Shown: positions 8,030 to 17,059, counted from the first letter of the stretch. The stretch is 64,000 bases of DNA from CBDFGE01 sp965247055 (GCA_965247055.1 CBDFGE010000006.1:186001-250000), one strand, 5' to 3'. Notes: generated by a model not told the origin, from the sequence alone. A program made the numbers and translations.

Positions 8030-8515
8030 ATGGAGATGGAATCCATATATTGTTACCTAAAGAGTTGCACCAGATGCGGGGGAGACCTCATCTTCGATGA
8101 GGGGGACCTGCGGTGCTGGCAGTGCGGACACTACTATTACACCCGCGGGGCGATTTCGGCCGAGCACTCTCGCCCCGACCCCCTTGTGGAGTACTCTCCC
8201 CCGGAGGTCCGGTACAACGAGCCCACCGCCGATGGCCGTGGCAGGCAGGTGGACTCTTCCGAGAGGAGGCGCCGCACGGCCTATGGGGCAAGGGCCGCCA
8301 GAAACATCAACGCGGTTATCCGGCCCAAACAGGCCAGCGATCAGAGGTGGTGGTCCCGCAACCGGTATGTCATCGAGTGCTTGGACCGGGGCCTCTCGGT
8401 GCGAGAGGTCGCCCATCTTGCGGGACGTGGTGAAAGGCAGATCAGGGTCATACGGGAGCGGCTGACCGACCTTCGCTCAGTAGACGATGCCGGGGTGGTC
8501 ACCGACAACGGGTAG
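8030..8515 (+). CDS. Zinc-ribbon and helix-turn-helix protein
   Basis: A 161-residue protein. N-terminal zinc ribbon with Cys13-x2-Cys16 (CTRCGG) and Cys29-x2-Cys32 (CWQCG), a charged linker (50-110), and a C-terminal helix-turn-helix (VIECLDRGLSVREVAHLAG, then RGERQIRVIRERL, about 114-146) resembling resolvase or sigma-type HTHs. The start ATG at 8030 follows GAGGGAGGGG; an upstream extension to 7805 is not protein-like. It is probably a DNA-binding regulator. A second protein with nearly the same zinc ribbon but without the HTH lies at 31898. The family is not named in my knowledge. Confidence 0.7.
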   Translation: MEMESIYCYLKSCTRCGGDLIFDEGDLRCWQCGHYYYTRGAISAEHSRPDPLVEYSPPEVRYNEPTADGRGRQVDSSERRRRTAYGARAARNINAVIRPKQASDQRWWSRNRYVIECLDRGLSVREVAHLAGRGERQIRVIRERLTDLRSVDDAGVVTDNG

Positions 8516-8539
8516 GGTGGCGGCACCGGCCGCCACCCT
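8514..8539. terminator. Shared terminator hairpin between convergent genes
   Basis: Perfect 11-bp stem AGGGTGGCGGC / GCCGCCACCCT with loop ACCG. It starts within the stop codon of the zinc-ribbon/HTH gene and ends at the stop of the aminopeptidase gene, so it can serve both strands. There is no strong U-tract. Confidence 0.6.
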
Positions 8540-11103
8540 CATCGGGACTCCAACCTCTCCAACCTATCCGTGAGCTTGCGGTTCTCCTCCCGCAACTTCT
8601 CCAGGTCTTCTCGAAGCTTTCTCACGTCTTCCCCCCGGTCCCTTCCTTCCCTTATGGCCGCAATCGCTTCGCGGCACCGCCGCACCACTCTGCCGTCAAG
8701 CTCCCGAGGGATGCACCGCGACAGAGCGGGAATCGCCTTGGGGTCCTTGAGCTCCTGGAGGGCGCCGACGGCGCTGCTCTTGGCCCGGTACCACGGGTCG
8801 TCCAGGTAGTCGATAAGGAACTCCACGACCTCGGCCTTTCCGTCACCCAGCTTCCCAAGGCACGCCAGCGCCGCCTCCCGTGCCCTGTTGGGCTTCCCAT
8901 AGGCCGCCCACTCTCTGGCCAGGGGAATGGCCCTCTCATCCTTGAGCTCGCCCAGGCCACTCAGGGCCTGGGCGGTCATCACATCGTTGAAGGAGGGCCG
9001 TCCCAGGACCCCGGACACCAGCCCGAAGGCCTCCGGACGCTTGGTCTTGGCCACGGACCTGGCGGCCTCCGCCTCCACGAAGTAGCTCTCGTCGTGCTCC
9101 AGGAAGGGAAGCAGGGCCTTCAAGGCGGCCTCCTCTTTGAACTCTCCCAGGGCCGCCACCACCGCCCTCCGGGAGCGACGATGGGAGACGCCCGTGCAGG
9201 CGATCAGGGCCCTCATGGCGGATTCCGACCTGATGGTACCCAGCGCCCTGGCGGCTTCCGCCTGGACTCCCCAGAAGGGGTCCTCAAGCACGGTAGCCTT
9301 GAGGGCCTCGACGCAGTCCGGAGCGCCAAGCTTCGCAAGCTCCCGCGCCGCGTCGATACGGCCGATGACATCCTCGTCGTGCTTGACCTGGTATAGCAGC
9401 ATCTCCTTGGGCCTGGTGAATTCCACGGTCTTTAGGCACCAGTAGCCCGGGTCGAACTGCACCATCCTGGGCCTCTCTCCCAGGGGGAAGTAGAAGCTCT
9501 GCTCCTTCTGGCACAGGTCGATACGCACCGTCCGCACCCCGGAGGAGAGGGCGAACCCGACCTGGAGCGGCATCCTGAAGAGGGGGGTGAGATCGTCCGT
9601 GGCCTGGGTCTGGGAGACGCCGAGCTTGGCAGTGCCGGTCTCCTCATCCCAGCTATAGGCCACCTTGAGCTCGGGCTGGCCCGCCATATATACCCACTGG
9701 CGGAAGAACCAGTCCACGTTCTTACCAGTGGACTCCTCGACGGCCCGCTGGAGGTCGTGGGTCGTGACGCTCTTTCCCAGGTTGGTGCGGCAGTAATGCC
9801 GCATAGCCTTCCAGAAGAGCCCGTCTCCCAGGAGGAAGCGGAGCATGTGGAGCACCAGGCCCCCCTTCTCGTACAGGTGTCGATCGAACAGGTCCACGGG
9901 CTGGTGGTACACGTTGCTCACTATGGGCCGCCGGTACCGGCCAGAGTGCTCCTGGAGGTAGGAGCCGGCGTCCTGATAGACGGCGTAGCGGAACTCGTCC
10001 ACGCCCTGGTCGTGCTCCTTGAAGAGCAGGTCGAAGTAGGTGGCGAAACCCTCGTTGAGCCATCCGTGAGACCAGTCCCTACAGGTGAGGAGGTCCCCCC
10101 ACCACTGGTGGGCCAGCTCGTGGGCTACAATGCTGTCCGTCGAGTAGTCCAGGTGCGCCCTCTCGTCGTGGAGAAGGGTATCGGCCATGGTAGTGGCGGA
10201 GGTGTTCTCCATACCCCCAAAGATGAAGTCGGCAGCCGTTACCTGGGAGTATTTGGCCCAGGGGTACGGAACCCCAATCTTCTCGGCGAAGAAGCGCATG
10301 ATCTTGGGCGTCTTGCCGAATGCGCGGCGGGTGTCCTCCTCCCGCCCCGGTGGAGAGTAGTAGAGGACCGGGATGCCATCTACCTCGTCACGGATCTCCG
10401 AGTACTCCCCCGCCACGAGGGACATCAGGTAGGCTATGTGGGGCACGTCCTGGGACCAGTGCCAGGTCCTGGCGGGGCCGTTCTCCTCAATGGAGACCAG
10501 TCTCCCGTTGGAGATGGTGGTCCAGTTCCCGGGCACGGTCACGATGATCTCGCTGGTGAACCGCTCGTTGGGGGCGTCGTAGCAGGGGAACCAGTGGCGG
10601 GAGTCCTCGTCCTGGCCCTGGGTCCATACCTGGCGCGGCCTGTCGGGATAGGCGGCGTCGGGAGCATTGAAATAGAGCCCCCGGCGAGGCGCCCCCTGGT
10701 ACTCTATCCGTATCGCCAGCTCTTCCCCCGCCGGCCTGGGAGAGCCCAGCTCCACCCGCAGCTTGCCGTCCTCGTAGCTGTAGGCAAGGGACGCTCCATC
10801 GGCGGCCATGACCGAGCCGATCTCGAGCTCCACCGCGTCGAACTCGACGGAGTCGAGGCCATCGTTGACAGGGGTGAGCGTGTGGGTGGCGGCCCCGGAG
10901 AGGCGCCCGGCGTCCACGTCCAGGGCCAACTCCAGCTTGACGTGGAGGATGTCGCAGACCCGGTCCCGGGGCCAGTGGGACTCGTCCCCCGGAAGCGGGT
11001 AGGCCCTCTGCTGCTGCGCCACAGAAGAGCCCCAGGCCCCGCTGCAGCTCAGGTCCACCAGGTCCCGGAGGTCTCCTCTAATGTCCAAAACACCCGCTCC
11101 CAT
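8539..11103 (-). CDS. M1-family zinc aminopeptidase with HEAT repeats
   Basis: An 854-residue metallopeptidase that removes N-terminal residues from peptides. The M1 signatures are FGGMEN (295-300, the exopeptidase GAMEN motif) and HELAH (328-332) with Glu351 in NEGFATYF as third zinc ligand. The N-terminal beta domain covers about 45-230 and the catalytic domain 230-480. Residues about 570-815 form PBS/HEAT-like repeats (ELAKLGAPDCVEAL, AARALGTIRSESAM and others). The last 35 residues form a coiled coil (LREDLEKLREENRKL). No signal peptide. The ATG at 11103 has no clear ribosome site, and the first 33 residues are unlike the family, so the start may be an internal GTG (for example 11022). 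It probably acts on peptides imported by the neighbouring transporter. Confidence 0.9.
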   Translation of the reverse strand: MGAGVLDIRGDLRDLVDLSCSGAWGSSVAQQQRAYPLPGDESHWPRDRVCDILHVKLELALDVDAGRLSGAATHTLTPVNDGLDSVEFDAVELEIGSVMAADGASLAYSYEDGKLRVELGSPRPAGEELAIRIEYQGAPRRGLYFNAPDAAYPDRPRQVWTQGQDEDSRHWFPCYDAPNERFTSEIIVTVPGNWTTISNGRLVSIEENGPARTWHWSQDVPHIAYLMSLVAGEYSEIRDEVDGIPVLYYSPPGREEDTRRAFGKTPKIMRFFAEKIGVPYPWAKYSQVTAADFIFGGMENTSATTMADTLLHDERAHLDYSTDSIVAHELAHQWWGDLLTCRDWSHGWLNEGFATYFDLLFKEHDQGVDEFRYAVYQDAGSYLQEHSGRYRRPIVSNVYHQPVDLFDRHLYEKGGLVLHMLRFLLGDGLFWKAMRHYCRTNLGKSVTTHDLQRAVEESTGKNVDWFFRQWVYMAGQPELKVAYSWDEETGTAKLGVSQTQATDDLTPLFRMPLQVGFALSSGVRTVRIDLCQKEQSFYFPLGERPRMVQFDPGYWCLKTVEFTRPKEMLLYQVKHDEDVIGRIDAARELAKLGAPDCVEALKATVLEDPFWGVQAEAARALGTIRSESAMRALIACTGVSHRRSRRAVVAALGEFKEEAALKALLPFLEHDESYFVEAEAARSVAKTKRPEAFGLVSGVLGRPSFNDVMTAQALSGLGELKDERAIPLAREWAAYGKPNRAREAALACLGKLGDGKAEVVEFLIDYLDDPWYRAKSSAVGALQELKDPKAIPALSRCIPRELDGRVVRRCREAIAAIREGRDRGEDVRKLREDLEKLREENRKLTDRLERLESR

Positions 11104-11184
11104 CGTATTCGGGTTTTAGCAAGCGGCCGCAGGTTGTAGCAGACCTGGGGGGCCTCCGGTAGCCGGTGAGTTCCGACAAGTAAA

Positions 11185-11222
11185 CCGTGGGCCCCGGAAA
11201 CTTGCGCTTCCGGGGCCCACGG
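11185..11222 (-). terminator. Terminator hairpin after the substrate-binding lipoprotein gene
   Basis: Perfect 15-bp stem CCGTGGGCCCCGGAA / TTCCGGGGCCCACGG with an 8-base loop, 30 bases beyond the stop of the gene at 11252. Read on the minus strand it is followed by TTTACTTG, a weak U-tract. Confidence 0.7.
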
Positions 11223-11251
11223 TGGATGCTCTTACCGTTATAGAGCCAGGT

Positions 11252-13225
11252 CTACTGCAACGCCCCCGGCCCCGGTATGATCCGCTCGAACATCAGTGGC
11301 CGGCTCGCGTCCCGGATTAAGGGGTACTCCGCCACTATGTCCGGATTGTAAGCCTGATAGATCGGGTGCACTATTATGGGCACGTTCCAGTAGTTGTCGT
11401 AGAACCACTGGGCGATCTCCCTATGCTTTATCGCCCGAGCCTGGCTATCGAAGACGTTGAAGGTCTCGTCCATGATCCGTTCTACCTCTGCGTTCCCACC
11501 CAGCAGGGCCAAACTACAGGACGAGCAGCTCCCGAACAGCAGCAGGTTGGCCACCGGCTCCGCCCTGAACCGGGAGAAGCGGATCACCCAGCCGGCATAC
11601 CTGCCTATGCGGTCTCCGTTCTCGTCCCGGCGATAGTCTGCCAGAGCATCGCCGATGTCAGTGGGGACGATATTCACGTCTATGTCGAGGATTTCCTCCC
11701 ACTGCTGGGCGATGTACTCGCCGATGTCCAGCCCCGTCTCCGCACCCACCTGGCGCACCTGCTGCATGGTGAAGGCCTCGGGCCAGCCATTGGGGTAGCC
11801 CGCCTCAACCATCAGCCTCTTCGCCTCCACCGGGTCGTAGGGGTACGGCTGCATGTCCGGGGGAAGGTATACGCTGCCCGGCCAGAAGAGGGGCGCCGAC
11901 AGGCCCTCAGTCGAGCCGTCGAAGAAAACCTCGTTGATCAGATTGCGGTCGATGGCCAGGTTGAGCGCCTTGCGGACCTTCAGAGCCCGCTGCCACGTAC
12001 CGTTGGGGTCGGCCTCGTCCGCCTGGTTGCCCACGTAAGGGATCGTCGTGTCTATGGCCCCCTTGCTCGGCTCCCACAGGCCCCCCAGGGACAGGGTAAG
12101 GGTGAGGCCGCCGATGTCGGGGACCACCAGCCCATTGTCTCGCGCCTGCTTCTGCGTGTCGCCCGTCAGGTCGGCCAGGTGGGCCTCCCCGGTCAGGAGC
12201 ATGGCCAGGCGCGTGGTCGCCTCGGGGATTATCCGGACCCAGAGCTCCTCGAACCCCTGGCTGTTTCCCACCCGCCAGTGGTCCGGTACTCGCTCCATCA
12301 GGATCTCGTTGCCAAAGTCGTGCCTTATCATCCTGTACGGGCCCGAGCCCACTGGGTTCCTGCTGGACTCGTCCTCCGAAACCGCCAGTATGTGATTGGG
12401 GGACGCCATGGGCGACTGGGTCGGCCAGACGGTGTTCTCGTAGATGAAGTCCCAGGCGACGCCGGTGAAGTTGATTCTCCACGTCGTCGGGTCTATGATT
12501 TCGGTGGACTCCAGCAGGCCGCCGAACCGGCCCCCGCCGGCATGGATAGTGGGCGCCAGCTCTGGGATATTGCCCATCAACATGTTCCAGGTGAAGTCCA
12601 ACGCGGCCGCGTCGATGGGACCACCAAACGCACCCGCCGCCGGATCAAATTTCGCCGCGGGGTTGAGATTCCACTCCCAGCCTGCGGCATCGGCGTCGAT
12701 GCTCCAGCTATTCGCTACGTAGGGAACGATGCTCCAGTCCTGCTCCTGGTCCACCAGGAAGGCGAAGATGGCGCTCTCCACGGCGTTTCCACCGCTGCCC
12801 TTGTCACGCCTCCAGATCTCTTCGTTCTGGGATGTGACGGCCGCTATAAACCGCCCTCCCCGCTGGGCCAGAGGCTGAGGGGTTGGAGTGGCGGCCCGCA
12901 CCGGGGTGGCAGTCGGGAAGATCTGCGCCAGGGTCGGCCTGGGTGTCGCTGTCGCTGTCGGTGCCGGCCTCGCCGTTGCCGTCGGGACAGGCCCGGTGGT
13001 CGTCGGTTCGTCCTGCATCGCCTCAACAGTGGGGGTCGCCGTAGCGCCAGGCCCGGCGGGCGTGGTGGGCGTCGAGGTCGCCGCGGGCAGGGGCGTAGAG
13101 GTCGCATCATCGCCGCCGCAACTCACCGCTGCGAGGCCCGCTATGGCCAGGATAAGGACCGGCAAAAAGAGGCTATATAGCCTCAACCTGCGCGCAGCCG
13201 CTAACACCAGCGTCCTCTTGATCAT
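11252..13225 (-). CDS. ABC transporter substrate-binding lipoprotein (SBP_bac_5, peptide/nickel)
   Basis: A 657-residue extracytoplasmic binding protein. The start is set at ATG 13225 (MIKRTLVL) behind GGAGGCGAAAAAG. A signal peptide of about 35 residues ends in the lipobox AVSC, with Cys36 lipidated. Then comes a Thr/Pro/Ala-rich linker of about 95 residues, common in Chloroflexi lipoproteins, and the family-5 binding domain (VDQEQDWSIVPYVANSW, GSGPYRMIRHD, and VRKALNLAIDRNLINEVFF). It delivers oligopeptides or similar solutes to the permeases at 13588 and 14644. It is transcribed away from them across a 362-base divergent spacer. Confidence 0.9.
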   Translation of the reverse strand: MIKRTLVLAAARRLRLYSLFLPVLILAIAGLAAVSCGGDDATSTPLPAATSTPTTPAGPGATATPTVEAMQDEPTTTGPVPTATARPAPTATATPRPTLAQIFPTATPVRAATPTPQPLAQRGGRFIAAVTSQNEEIWRRDKGSGGNAVESAIFAFLVDQEQDWSIVPYVANSWSIDADAAGWEWNLNPAAKFDPAAGAFGGPIDAAALDFTWNMLMGNIPELAPTIHAGGGRFGGLLESTEIIDPTTWRINFTGVAWDFIYENTVWPTQSPMASPNHILAVSEDESSRNPVGSGPYRMIRHDFGNEILMERVPDHWRVGNSQGFEELWVRIIPEATTRLAMLLTGEAHLADLTGDTQKQARDNGLVVPDIGGLTLTLSLGGLWEPSKGAIDTTIPYVGNQADEADPNGTWQRALKVRKALNLAIDRNLINEVFFDGSTEGLSAPLFWPGSVYLPPDMQPYPYDPVEAKRLMVEAGYPNGWPEAFTMQQVRQVGAETGLDIGEYIAQQWEEILDIDVNIVPTDIGDALADYRRDENGDRIGRYAGWVIRFSRFRAEPVANLLLFGSCSSCSLALLGGNAEVERIMDETFNVFDSQARAIKHREIAQWFYDNYWNVPIIVHPIYQAYNPDIVAEYPLIRDASRPLMFERIIPGPGALQ

Positions 13226-13353
13226 CTTTTTCGCCTCCAGGTTAATTGGATTGCCACAATAAAACCCTGCACCCGCCAACCTGTGTCTTGGCGGACAACT
13301 GCGGCATTCTAGCAGAACGCCCCAACCTTTGTCAAGCGATCGGGCAAGCTTTC

Positions 13354-13399
13354 GAAGTGCTCTGAAGTGCTCTAATGTAGTGAAGTGCTCTAATGTAGT
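13354..13399. repeat. 18-bp tandem repeat upstream of the permease operon
   Basis: GAAGTGCTCTAATGTAGT occurs twice in tandem (13364-13381 and 13382-13399), preceded by a 10-base partial copy GAAGTGCTCT (13354-13363). Confidence 0.85.
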
Positions 13400-13498
13400 A
13401 AGGAAGGAATCCGGGAGCTGGCGACGAGAGTACCATATGGGCGTGGTATCAGGGACTCTCGAGTTCGAGTCCCCGAGGGGGATTCTGGAGCGCCGATG

Positions 13499-13529
13499 TT
13501 TACCCTACACCAGAAACCTGTGTTATACT
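13499..13529 (+). promoter_or_regulatory. Possible promoter of the permease operon
   Basis: TATACT (13524-13529) with TTTACC (13499-13504) 19 bases upstream, or TTACCC with 18. The spacing is slightly long. The ATG follows about 60 bases later. Confidence 0.4.
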
Positions 13530-13587
13530 ATCGACTCGTACGATGGCGTATGCCCTCTTGCCGGTGTCTCCCGGCATAGGAGAGGTC

Positions 13588-14547
13588 ATGATCAGGTATA
13601 TCCTAATCCGTATCTCCCACGGTATTATAACTCTCCTGGTGATCTCCATGATCGTGTTCGCCATGAGCCGCGCCACCGGCAGCCCCGTGGACCTGATGCT
13701 GCCTCTGGATGCCCCGAAGGGCATGCGTCAGGAGGTGATACATAATCTGGGGCTCGATAAACACATCGTGGTCCAATACGGCATCTTTCTCGGTGACCTG
13801 GTGCAGGGAGACCTGGGAAGATCGTTCGTTCGACGGGACTCGGTGACCAACGTGATCTGGCAGAAGTTGCCCGCCAGCATGGAGCTGACGGGCGTGGCAA
13901 TCTTCGTGAGCGTCCTTGTCGCGGTGCCCCTGGGTGTCTTCGCCGCCCGCTACCGGGGCGGCTGGTTCGATGGGCTGGCCAGGGGTGTGGCAGTTTTCGG
14001 ACAATCTGTGCCTGTCTTCTGGCTATCACTGATATTCATACTGCTCTTCGCGGTCGAGTTGGGTTGGGCCCCCAGCGGCGGTAGAAACGAAAGCGGGCTT
14101 ATCCGCAGCTATTTCTCCACGACCCTGATACTTCCGGCCGCGGTGATCGCCATATTCATAATGGCGGGAGTCGTGCGCATCACTCGGTCTAGCATGCTGG
14201 AGGTCTTCGACGCGGAATACGTCAAGCTGGCGCGCCTCAAGGGGCTCCACGACCAGATGGTCATCTGGAAGCACGCCTTCAAAAACGCCTCGCTGCCGAT
14301 ACTCACCTTCGTAGGGGTGCTGTATACCTCGGTCTTGACTGGCGCCGTCACTACGGAGTTCGTGTTCGCCTGGCCTGGCCTGGGGAGGCTGATGGTCGAT
14401 TCCATTGTGCTGCGAGACTTCCCCGTTATCCAGGGGCTTGTACTGATGTTCAGCGTCTGGTTCATCGTGTCCAGCCTCGTGGTCGATATACTCTACGCGT
14501 ACCTTAATCCCAGGATTCGTTACGGGGGGCCCGAATCGGCGGTCTAG
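13588..14547 (+). CDS. ABC permease, DppB/OppB type
   Basis: A 319-residue inner-membrane permease of the binding-protein-dependent type (BPD_transp_1). The start ATG 13588 follows GGAGAGGTC and gives the canonical MIRYILIRISHGIITLL first helix. About six membrane helices are seen. The EAA-loop segment YVKLARLKGLHDQMVIWKHA is followed by FKNASLPILTFVG, as in DppB. It forms the channel together with the permease at 14644 and is energised by the ATPases at 16067 and 17052. Confidence 0.9.
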   Translation: MIRYILIRISHGIITLLVISMIVFAMSRATGSPVDLMLPLDAPKGMRQEVIHNLGLDKHIVVQYGIFLGDLVQGDLGRSFVRRDSVTNVIWQKLPASMELTGVAIFVSVLVAVPLGVFAARYRGGWFDGLARGVAVFGQSVPVFWLSLIFILLFAVELGWAPSGGRNESGLIRSYFSTTLILPAAVIAIFIMAGVVRITRSSMLEVFDAEYVKLARLKGLHDQMVIWKHAFKNASLPILTFVGVLYTSVLTGAVTTEFVFAWPGLGRLMVDSIVLRDFPVIQGLVLMFSVWFIVSSLVVDILYAYLNPRIRYGGPESAV

Positions 14548-14643
14548 AGGCGAGCATCGCCCCAAGGGGGCCGTTTTGGGCTACCATATTCTGGACCGGC
14601 ACACCGCCCGGCTAAAGACCGATAGAACGGAGCTAAGCGGATA

Positions 14644-15792
14644 ATGGCCACAGCGAGGGCTGAAAGACCTGACGAGATGCCGACTGCCTCGGCGAGCGGT
14701 GCGGGGCCAGGCTTGCGCATAACCCTGAACGGAATTCCCGGTTTCTTCGGCTTTATGGGAATCGGGCATATGGTCGGCGGGTCCGTTGGAGCTGGCATTT
14801 TCCTCTTGTTGTTCGGGTGGTTGTCAATATTCTTAGTCCTATCGAGTCCCGACGACTTCGGGACCGCACTCTTCGGCTTCGGCTATTACGCCGTCTGGGT
14901 TTGGTCGATCTTGCACGTGCGGTCTCCGGTAAGGAGGATGCCCTCCGCGCGGAGGATATATGGGGCAGCAAAGTACTTACCCAAGTTCCCCGTATTCTTC
15001 ATTTCGCTGCTGATCGTGATGGCCGTTTTCGCTCCGGTCATCGCCCCCTTCCACCCCGAAAAGGGAGTACTCCAACACCGGAACGCCCCCCCATTCTGGA
15101 TGGACGGGTCGCCGGATGGGAAATACCTGGGCGCGGACAAGCTGGGAAGGGACATCCTCAGCCGGCTGATACACGGGAGCAGAGTGTCCCTCAGTGTGTC
15201 CGCCCTGGTTATCCTCTTCGGGGGCGCCGTCGGCACGGTGGTGGGCCTCATGTCCGGCTACTATGGGGGCTGGCCGGACATGGTCATGATGCGAATAGTA
15301 GATATCGGTCTATCGATCCCCCTGTTTCTTATCGCCTTGCTGATGGCGGTGCTCTTTGACCCTAGCTACCGTAATATCATTATCATCATTAGCGTGCTGA
15401 TATGGCCCTATTATGCGCGCCAGATCCGGGGGGAGGCCCTGGCCATCAAACAGCGGGACTTTGTCCTTATGGCGAAAGTTATCGGCACTCCCGGCTGGAA
15501 GATTATAGTCAAGCACATGCTCCCCAACGTGGTACCCACGCTTCTGGTCCTTGCCACCCTCCAGGTGGGCGCGATCATCCTCCTGGAGGCTTCCCTGAGC
15601 TTCCTGGGCGTGGGAATACCACCCCCCAAACCGGCGTGGGGCCTGATGGTAGCCGACGGGCGTGGGCTGATAACCAGCGCCTGGTGGCTGACGGTCTTCC
15701 CCGGCCTGGCAATCCTGTTCACGGTGATGTCCTTCAACCTGCTGGGAGACTGGATCAGGGACCGGCTGGACCCCAGGCTCAGGCAGATATAG
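14644..15792 (+). CDS. ABC permease, DppC/OppC type, with extra N-terminal membrane domain
   Basis: A 382-residue permease. Residues from about 113 on match DppC: KFPVFFISLLIVMAVFAPVIAP, then YLGADKLGRDILSRLIHGSR, then the EAA loop EALAIKQRDFVLMAKVIG. Ahead of it are about 110 unusual residues: a polar start, then a Gly-rich segment (GFFGFMGIGHMVGGSVGAG) and two or three hydrophobic helices. DppC proteins normally have about 280-300 residues. The start ATG has only a weak GGAG upstream, but the extension is in frame and open throughout. Confidence 0.88.
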   Translation: MATARAERPDEMPTASASGAGPGLRITLNGIPGFFGFMGIGHMVGGSVGAGIFLLLFGWLSIFLVLSSPDDFGTALFGFGYYAVWVWSILHVRSPVRRMPSARRIYGAAKYLPKFPVFFISLLIVMAVFAPVIAPFHPEKGVLQHRNAPPFWMDGSPDGKYLGADKLGRDILSRLIHGSRVSLSVSALVILFGGAVGTVVGLMSGYYGGWPDMVMMRIVDIGLSIPLFLIALLMAVLFDPSYRNIIIIISVLIWPYYARQIRGEALAIKQRDFVLMAKVIGTPGWKIIVKHMLPNVVPTLLVLATLQVGAIILLEASLSFLGVGIPPPKPAWGLMVADGRGLITSAWWLTVFPGLAILFTVMSFNLLGDWIRDRLDPRLRQI

Positions 15793-15793
15793 T

Positions 15794-15814
15794 CCGGCTC
15801 CCCCTGGGAGCCGG
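15794..15814 (+). terminator. Hairpin directly after the permease stop
   Basis: CCGGCTCCC-CCT-GGGAGCCGG, a perfect 9-bp stem starting 2 bases after the stop codon. A separate strong promoter follows for the ATPase genes, so this may end or attenuate the permease transcript. Confidence 0.5.
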
Positions 15815-15984
15815 AGCATCCTGGAAGGGCGGGAGCGGGACACCGCCTCTGTAGGCTGGTGCCCAGGGCAGGCCTGCCATTCCAAAGCGGGAAGCGGCCC
15901 TGGCGCCTGGAGCCGGATATCCACGCCGGGGACGGGAACGGTTTCCGACGACTGCGCCCTCCCTATCGACGAATTCCGAAACAG

Positions 15985-16013
15985 TTGACAGTTGCCTAAT
16001 GGGACGGTAGTAT
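15985..16013 (+). promoter_or_regulatory. Promoter of the two ATPase genes
   Basis: TTGACA (15985-15990), 17 bases, TAGTAT (16008-16013): consensus -35, ideal spacing and 5 of 6 consensus -10 bases. It is about 50 bases before the ATG at 16067. Confidence 0.7.
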
Positions 16014-16066
16014 GGGGCCTTGGCGCGGGGTAGTGTGGACTATCGGCGTGATGCTGGAGGGGGTTT

Positions 16067-17059
16067 ATGGTAGGGGCTGAGCGAAAGAGCGAGACGGTGC
16101 TGGAGGTAAAGGATCTCCAGACCTACTTCTACACGCGCTGGGGTGTGGTGAAGGCGGTGGACGGGGTGAGCTTCCAGCTCCGGAGGGGGGAGACCCTGGG
16201 GATCGTGGGCGAGTCGGGATGCGGGAAATCGGTAACGGCGCTATCGCTGGTGCGGCTCGTGCCCGAGCCGGCCGGGCAGATCGTGGGGGGGGAGATACTG
16301 CTGGAGGGGGAAGACCTTTTGAGGAAGTCGGGTTCGGAGATGAGGCAGCTAAGGGGGCGGAAGATCTCCATGATCCTCCAGGACCCGCTGACGTCGCTGA
16401 ACCCAGTGTACACCGTGGGTAACCAGCTGAGGGAGGCCTTCAAGACCAAGGAGGCAAAGGGCGGGAACGGGGTGAAGAGGCGGGCGGTTGAGATCCTGAG
16501 GAGGGTGAAGATACCGGCGCCGGAGCAACGGATGGCGGACTATCCCCATCAGATGAGTGGGGGGATGAGGCAGCGGGTGAGCGGGGCTATAGCCCTGGCC
16601 GGTGACCCGGTGGTGCTGATAGCCGATGAGCCGACCACGTCGCTGGACGTGACGATCCAGCTGCAGTACCTGCAGTTGCTGAGGGAGCTGCAGGAGGAGT
16701 CGGGGCTGTCCATCATCTTCATCACCCACGATCTGGGGATCGTGGCGCGGATGTGCGACCGGATGATCGTCATGTACGCGGGGAAGATCGTTGAGACCGG
16801 GAGCGTGCGAGACATCTTCAACAGGCCGTCCCACCCGTACACCCAGGCGTTGCTGAAGTCGATACCGACGGTGGATCAGAAGGAGGAGGATCTGTACTTC
16901 ATACCAGGGCAGCCACCCTTCATGCACCGGCTCCCGCCGGGGTGTAGCTTCGCGCCCCGGTGTCCCCAAGCCACCGACCGGTGTTTGGAGGAATACCCGC
17001 CCGTCTTCCATGTAGAGGAAGCCCACGAGGCCCGGTGCTGGAGGCTGGCCGATGGCTAG
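16067..17059 (+). CDS. ABC transporter ATPase, DppD/OppD type
   Basis: A 330-residue nucleotide-binding subunit. Walker A GESGCGKS (about 49-56), Q-loop ILQDPLTSLNP, signature MSGGMRQRV, Walker B LIADEPTTSLD and H-loop FITHD are all intact. The C-terminal oligopeptide/dipeptide extension with cysteines (CSFAPRCPQATDRC) is typical of DppD/OppD, where it can bind an Fe-S cluster. GGAGGGGG precedes the ATG. Its stop overlaps the start of the next ATPase by 8 bases. Confidence 0.93.
   Translation: MVGAERKSETVLEVKDLQTYFYTRWGVVKAVDGVSFQLRRGETLGIVGESGCGKSVTALSLVRLVPEPAGQIVGGEILLEGEDLLRKSGSEMRQLRGRKISMILQDPLTSLNPVYTVGNQLREAFKTKEAKGGNGVKRRAVEILRRVKIPAPEQRMADYPHQMSGGMRQRVSGAIALAGDPVVLIADEPTTSLDVTIQLQYLQLLRELQEESGLSIIFITHDLGIVARMCDRMIVMYAGKIVETGSVRDIFNRPSHPYTQALLKSIPTVDQKEEDLYFIPGQPPFMHRLPPGCSFAPRCPQATDRCLEEYPPVFHVEEAHEARCWRLADG

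Larger units (their letters stand above)
13226..13587. other. Divergent control region of the peptide-transport genes
   Basis: 362 bases between the binding-protein gene (minus) and the permease (plus). It holds an 18-bp tandem repeat (13354-13399), a GGACTC-8-GAGTCC inverted repeat near 13452-13471, and a promoter-like TATACT at 13524-13529. The repeats are candidate regulator sites, by inference only. Confidence 0.4.

Noticed and set aside
11022..11103. T-box-like leader before the aminopeptidase
   Set aside because: The segment has ACCTGGTGGACC but not the T-box consensus, specifier loop or terminator.
9757..11139. Long plus-strand frame of 460 codons opposite the aminopeptidase
   Set aside because: It is a shadow of the M1 gene with its clear zinc motif and HEAT repeats; it shows no domain or ribosome site.
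11366..13180. 604-codon plus-strand frame opposite the binding lipoprotein
   Set aside because: Shadow of the SBP_bac_5 gene in GC-rich DNA; composition is Arg/Gly/Val-rich without motifs.
13441..13500. tRNA-like segment with GAGTTCGAGTCC
   Set aside because: It resembles a T-arm, but no acceptor stem, D-arm or anticodon arm can be fitted; treated as a simple inverted repeat.
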